Shown one piece after another: positions 6,056-9,017 of a stretch of DNA of 9,017 nt (its first letter is position 1; the number at the start of each line of letters is the position of its first letter). The DNA lies in assembly GCA_029960905.1 (NCBI GenBank), contig JASBVU010000059.1, positions 1-9,017 on the forward strand. Reading direction: 5' to 3'. This DNA comes from Thermoanaerobacterium sp. (lineage in GTDB: Bacteria; Bacillota; Thermoanaerobacteria; Thermoanaerobacterales; Thermoanaerobacteraceae). The translations under genes and the position numbers were made by a program. The notes under the pieces were generated by a model. That model made no database searches and was not told the origin of the DNA. It saw only the letters and a list, made by a program, of their open reading frames with translations.

Positions 6056-6559
6056 TCACTCCTCTATCATGATAGATTGCATGTCTTCTATAAACTGTGC
6101 TACATCCTTTCTTAAATTATCAACAGTATGAGGGAAAATATCTAGTAATCTTTCTATGCGTTCTGATACTAGGTTAAATCCATAAACATTACGAAATACA
6201 TGGCGAAATCCTCTAAATTCATTAAGCAAAAACTTTGAATTAGAACTAATAAAAGCCGGCCTTTCTCCTTCTATAGGAGTCGACATTTGTTCAAGTAATT
6301 CTAGATGCCATTCAGAACTTGAAGGGATCAAATTATCTATATTTCTACCCACAATTTTAAACATATTCTCAACGGAAGTATAAAAATCGTGAAAAATAGA
6401 GCCAACAGCCCTTAGCATGAAATCATCAGCCAATTTCTCTCTTCTGTTTTTACTATCTAATAAGCCTCTCTCATTTAAAGTATCATATAATTTCTGTATA
6501 TTCTCAAGTTCTAACTGTAGTCTTGCTAATGTAACTTTAATTTTATTAATATCCGTCAC
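6056..6559 (-). CDS. HepT-like HEPN-domain protein, probable toxin
   Basis: This 167-residue, all-helical protein resembles the HepT-like (HEPN) proteins encoded beside minimal nucleotidyltransferases. In characterised MntA-HepT pairs, HepT is an RNase toxin neutralised when MntA AMPylates a tyrosine in its RX4HXY motif. The corresponding segment here is EFRGFRHVFRNVYGF at 114-128: Arg119 and Tyr126 are in place, but the position expected to be the catalytic His is Asn124, while a His (120) directly follows the Arg. This may be a subfamily trait or a weakened active site. Translation probably starts at the GTG at 6559, which overlaps the stop codon of the upstream gene (GTGA), so the two are translationally coupled. 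No terminator is visible before the thiC promoter. Confidence 0.8.
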   Translation of the reverse strand: MTDINKIKVTLARLQLELENIQKLYDTLNERGLLDSKNRREKLADDFMLRAVGSIFHDFYTSVENMFKIVGRNIDNLIPSSSEWHLELLEQMSTPIEGERPAFISSNSKFLLNEFRGFRHVFRNVYGFNLVSERIERLLDIFPHTVDNLRKDVAQFIEDMQSIMIEE

Positions 6560-6933
6560 TCTATAATCCTCCCTTCTCTTAATATTTCATTTAGCAGAGA
6601 TTTATAAGCTTCTTTTTGCGTAACTATGCTTATTTTATAAGGCTTTGCAACATTTTCAACATCAATCAACATTGCCCAATAGTTAAATTTACTATCATCC
6701 CATCCATCAATAAAAATATCAATATCAGATAGATTATCAAAATGGTCATCTCTTGCAAGTGAACCATACAATATAACCTTATCAACAAAATACTTTTCTT
6801 TTAATATCTTTGCAATTTTATATACTCTATCAAATGCTTCTTTTTTTCTATACGTTTCTATTTCTCTATCTTTCTTGACTTTTATACGCCATGTTTCACG
6901 TATATTTTTTCTCTCTTGATCCGAAAGCGGCAC
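6556..6933 (-). CDS. MNT-type nucleotidyltransferase, probable antitoxin
   Basis: This 125-residue protein has the minimal nucleotidyltransferase fold (polymerase beta superfamily). It has a charged helical N-terminus (1-45), then VILYGSLARDDHF with Gly57-Ser58, and SDIDIFI with Asp70 and Asp72. The GS-to-DxD spacing is 11 residues. The third catalytic carboxylate expected on the next strand (usually a VDLV-like motif) appears to be Ser102 in YKISIVTQ. Family members AMPylate the partner HepT toxin. The GTG start at 6933 follows an excellent AGGTGGTGAT ribosome site. It is the first gene of a two-gene operon with its own promoter and overlaps the HepT-like gene by 4 bases, the usual antitoxin-first order for MntA-HepT. 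Confidence 0.85.
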   Translation of the reverse strand: MPLSDQERKNIRETWRIKVKKDREIETYRKKEAFDRVYKIAKILKEKYFVDKVILYGSLARDDHFDNLSDIDIFIDGWDDSKFNYWAMLIDVENVAKPYKISIVTQKEAYKSLLNEILREGRIIE

Positions 6934-6963
6934 AATATCACCACCTAGAATTTATACGGCTTA

Positions 6964-6992
6964 ATTTTATCATTTTACATCAAAATAATCAA
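6964..6992 (-). promoter_or_regulatory. Promoter of the MNT-HepT pair
   Basis: TTGATT (6987-6992), a 17-base spacer and TAAAAT (6964-6969) preceded by TG-A (extended -10) are present on the minus strand. Transcription would start near 6957, about 24 nt before the GTG. The module is thus not dependent on the asr operon upstream. No operator repeat is evident. Confidence 0.7.
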
Positions 6993-7039
6993 TTCACTTA
7001 AAATATATAATAAACCATCAAAAACCCTTCACTTTTAAT

Positions 7040-8053
7040 TTAACATTCACAAATAGGCTTAACGTTTATATTTGACCTGTATTCAGTTTCTGCCCAAAAT
7101 ATTCTATCTGCAACCATAGCTTCAGGGTTTAATTCTACACCCTTTAATATAAGCTCTTTAAATTTATTGTATCCAGCTCTGTCTATCAAGTGACCTCCAT
7201 GGAGATATACTGGTTTATGATTCAATACTTCCGCAGAAAAATCTTGCCAATTTTTAAGTACACCCAGCACTACATCTTCTGTTACCCAATTCAAGAAAAT
7301 CTTTCCCATGCGGGGTGTCTGTTTTCCGGTTCTACCACCAATGAGGACTCTATAGAATTTCTTGGGATTTCTAGACCAAGCACCTGTAGGACATACAAGT
7401 GCACACTCACCACAGCCAACACAACAGCATGAATCTTTCTCGATTTTTCCATTTACCATATATAAAACACCTGTAGCATGTTGTTTACAAGCCTCGATAC
7501 ACTTCTTACATCCTATACAGCGATCGTAATCATATTCTGTTTTAGTGATGCCTATAATTCCAAAATCGTTGAAATGAGCCTTTGCACAGTCATTAGGACA
7601 TCCGGCTATGCTGACTTTTATATGATAATCACTTGGAAAGATGATTTTTTCAATTTTTCTTGCAAGTGATGTTGTGTCTATATTTGCCTTTATGCAATGT
7701 TTATTTCCTATACATGCCATGATGTTTCTAGAACCTATCGTTGGATATCCATTGTCATTTACTTCCATGTCAACACCACAAAGATCTACTTCTATCTCTT
7801 TAATGAACGTCTTTATATACTTATTGACTTCATCGATATATTCATACTTTATTCCAGGTATCGATAAAGTTTGTCTAACGCCAAGATGAAATTGTCCATT
7901 TCCCCATGTTTTTGCAATATGCTCTACATATGACAGATATTTAGCATCCATTACACCGCCTGGAACACGCATTTGCAGCATGAATTCACCGCGGACTTTC
8001 GATTGCCTGTAACAATTTCTGCGGACTTTTTTTACATCTATATCATAGTTCAT
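7040..8053 (-). CDS. asrC: Anaerobic sulfite reductase subunit C (siroheme subunit)
   Basis: AsrC is the siroheme/[4Fe-4S] catalytic subunit of the cytoplasmic Asr complex, which reduces sulfite to sulfide. The 337 residues carry the siroheme-cluster ligands ACIGNKHC (Cys114, Cys120; Cx5C) and GCPNDCAKAH (Cys152, Cys156; Cx3C). Between these and the C-terminal sulfite-reductase lobe are two ferredoxin clusters, CIGCKKCIEAC (179-189) and CVGCGECALVCP (211-222). The N-terminal nitrite/sulfite reductase half-domain includes WGNGQFHLGVRQT (50-62). Length is usual for AsrC. The ATG at 8053 is chosen because GGAGGTG precedes it by 6 bases; a GTG at 8068 lies inside that site. The gene starts 17 bp after asrB. 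No clear hairpin terminator follows the stop at 7040-7042. Confidence 0.96.
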   Translation of the reverse strand: MNYDIDVKKVRRNCYRQSKVRGEFMLQMRVPGGVMDAKYLSYVEHIAKTWGNGQFHLGVRQTLSIPGIKYEYIDEVNKYIKTFIKEIEVDLCGVDMEVNDNGYPTIGSRNIMACIGNKHCIKANIDTTSLARKIEKIIFPSDYHIKVSIAGCPNDCAKAHFNDFGIIGITKTEYDYDRCIGCKKCIEACKQHATGVLYMVNGKIEKDSCCCVGCGECALVCPTGAWSRNPKKFYRVLIGGRTGKQTPRMGKIFLNWVTEDVVLGVLKNWQDFSAEVLNHKPVYLHGGHLIDRAGYNKFKELILKGVELNPEAMVADRIFWAETEYRSNINVKPICEC

Positions 8054-8070
8054 TACATACACCTCCACAT

Positions 8071-8859
8071 TTAATCAAGTAAATTCTTTGCTTTTGTGTA
8101 GTTAAACACGGGACCTTCGAGGCAAACATACGTCTCGTTTATCTTGCAGTGACCGCATTTCCCAACTCCGCAAGACATCTTTCTCTCAAAGGAAACCCAG
8201 ATTTTATCTTCTGGCACCCCATTTTTCAATAATTCTAATGCTGTAAAATGCATCATTACTGGCGGACCAACGACAATGACATTGTAATCATCAAAACTAT
8301 CAAATGGTATTTTACTTATATGTTCCGTAACCAAGCCGACTTCAAATCCATCGACTTTTTTCTTATCAAGAGTATATATGGTGTTAAATTTTGTCTTAAA
8401 ATTATTTAAATCTTCTTTAAATAAGACGCTGTTTTCATCTTTAAAGCCTGCTATAAAGTGTAGTGATTTTATTTCTTCCGAATTATCATAAAAATACTTA
8501 AGTAAGCTTCTCACAGGCGATACACCTGTACCACCAGCTATAATGACTAGATCTTTCTGTTTATATTTTTCAACCGGGAATGAATTACCATAAGGCCCTC
8601 TCATGAATATCTTATCGCCAGGAGATAAGTTAAATATCTCATTTGTTACTTTTCCAACTTTTCTTATAGTAAATTCCATCCAATTGTCACCCATAGCGCT
8701 TATCGAGATAGGTGCTTCACCTATCTTTGGAATGGAAATTTGAAAGAACTGCCCATGCTCTGCTTTTATATCAACTTCAACTCTAAATGTGTATTCCAAA
8801 TTCGTCTCATGAACTATTTCAAGTATCTTATATGGCTTAGGCATGAAAATATTATTCAT
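8071..8859 (-). CDS. asrB: Anaerobic sulfite reductase subunit B (FAD/NAD(P)H subunit)
   Basis: AsrB is the flavoprotein of the Asr complex. It takes electrons from NAD(P)H and passes them toward the iron-sulfur subunits. The 262 residues show a ferredoxin-reductase-like FAD domain (about 8-100), with the flavin-contact region APISIS (49-54) and RGPYGNSF (88-94). The NAD(P)-binding domain follows with IIAGGTGVSPVRS (106-118) and VVGPPVM (196-202). A C-terminal cluster motif SCGVGKCGHC..C uses Cys230, Cys235, Cys238 and Cys246, as in dihydroorotate dehydrogenase electron-transfer subunits (PyrK-like). The ATG at 8859 lies 8 bases after AAAGGAGG and overlaps the asrA stop. PyrK and HydG-like homologs share this layout, but the neighbours AsrA and AsrC settle the assignment. 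Confidence 0.95.
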   Translation of the reverse strand: MNNIFMPKPYKILEIVHETNLEYTFRVEVDIKAEHGQFFQISIPKIGEAPISISAMGDNWMEFTIRKVGKVTNEIFNLSPGDKIFMRGPYGNSFPVEKYKQKDLVIIAGGTGVSPVRSLLKYFYDNSEEIKSLHFIAGFKDENSVLFKEDLNNFKTKFNTIYTLDKKKVDGFEVGLVTEHISKIPFDSFDDYNVIVVGPPVMMHFTALELLKNGVPEDKIWVSFERKMSCGVGKCGHCKINETYVCLEGPVFNYTKAKNLLD

Positions 8860-9017
8860 TTATGCTGCCTCCTTTACCCGACTTCAACTTTTCAACTTCA
8901 TCGTACAAGCGATTTATCGTTGTTGAAAAGGATATTAGCTCTGGACATCTTTCATCACAGCGACCACAACCGACACACATGTTTTCAGTTTTAAAGCGAG
9001 CTTTATAATCATATAAG
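8852..9017 (-). CDS. asrA: Anaerobic sulfite reductase subunit A, C-terminal end
   Basis: Only the last 54 codons are present; the gene runs off the right edge. The fragment contains a ferredoxin-type cluster motif CVGCGRCDERCPELISF, followed by NRLYDEVEKL and a short hydrophilic tail, matching the C-terminus of AsrA, the [4Fe-4S] electron-transfer subunit. The stop TAA (8852-8854) lies inside asrB, overlapping it by 8 bases, and the asrB ribosome site is within asrA. This indicates tight translational coupling in an asrA-asrB-asrC operon whose promoter is outside the window. Confidence 0.9.
   Translation of the reverse strand, partial: LYDYKARFKTENMCVGCGRCDERCPELISFSTTINRLYDEVEKLKSGKGGSINE

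Noticed and set aside
1..9017. CRISPR arrays, tRNA or rRNA genes, phage or defence islands
   Set aside because: No regularly spaced repeats, cloverleaf sequences, rRNA segments or phage structural genes were seen; the only defence-like items are the MNT-HepT pair and the Uma2 gene.

Overview
The window looks like chromosome of an AT-rich, anaerobic, low-GC Gram-positive bacterium. A Thermoanaerobacterium- or Thermoanaerobacter-like clostridial thermophile fits best. The grounds are strong AGGAGG-type ribosome sites, TTGACA/TATAAT-type promoters (often with an extended TG -10), a TPP riboswitch that works by transcription termination, a short ThiC, an asrABC-type anaerobic sulfite reductase, and clostridial-style protein sequences. 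The genus is inferred from general resemblance, not from a search. Every supported gene lies on the minus strand, so the map is read from right to left.

Right end (about 7038-9017): the end of asrA, then complete asrB and asrC, form a tightly packed operon for NAD(P)H-dependent anaerobic reduction of sulfite to sulfide. Next comes a two-gene MNT/HepT (nucleotidyltransferase antitoxin / HEPN RNase toxin) module with its own promoter (6056-6992). Then follows a thiamin unit: promoter, TPP riboswitch with antiterminator and terminator, thiC (pyrimidine moiety synthesis) and thiW (predicted hydroxyethylthiazole importer subunit), at 3904-5995. The pairing suggests a cell that makes the pyrimidine half of thiamin and can import the thiazole half. 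A 100-residue two-helix ferritin-like protein of the encapsulin-cargo (EncFtn) kind follows from its own promoter (3526-3892).

The left half is less orderly. A Uma2-family (DUF820) PD-(D/E)XK nuclease-like gene (2837-3409) abuts, at its very stop codon, a frameshifted 3' remnant of an IS3-family transposase (2499-2836). Beyond the remnant is a large imperfect palindrome (about 2270-2505) with a GC content clearly above its surroundings. Its nature is not recognised. A promoter-like site and the long 5' part of rnr (RNase R, about 679 residues, running off the left edge) complete the window.

The points most worth a second look are a 13-bp tandem duplication inside the TPP riboswitch aptamer, the large unexplained palindrome beside the broken IS, the HepT/MNT pair with substitutions at expected active-site positions, and the encapsulin-type ferritin with no encapsulin gene next to it. 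No wholly new system is evident. Most of the window is ordinary metabolism.
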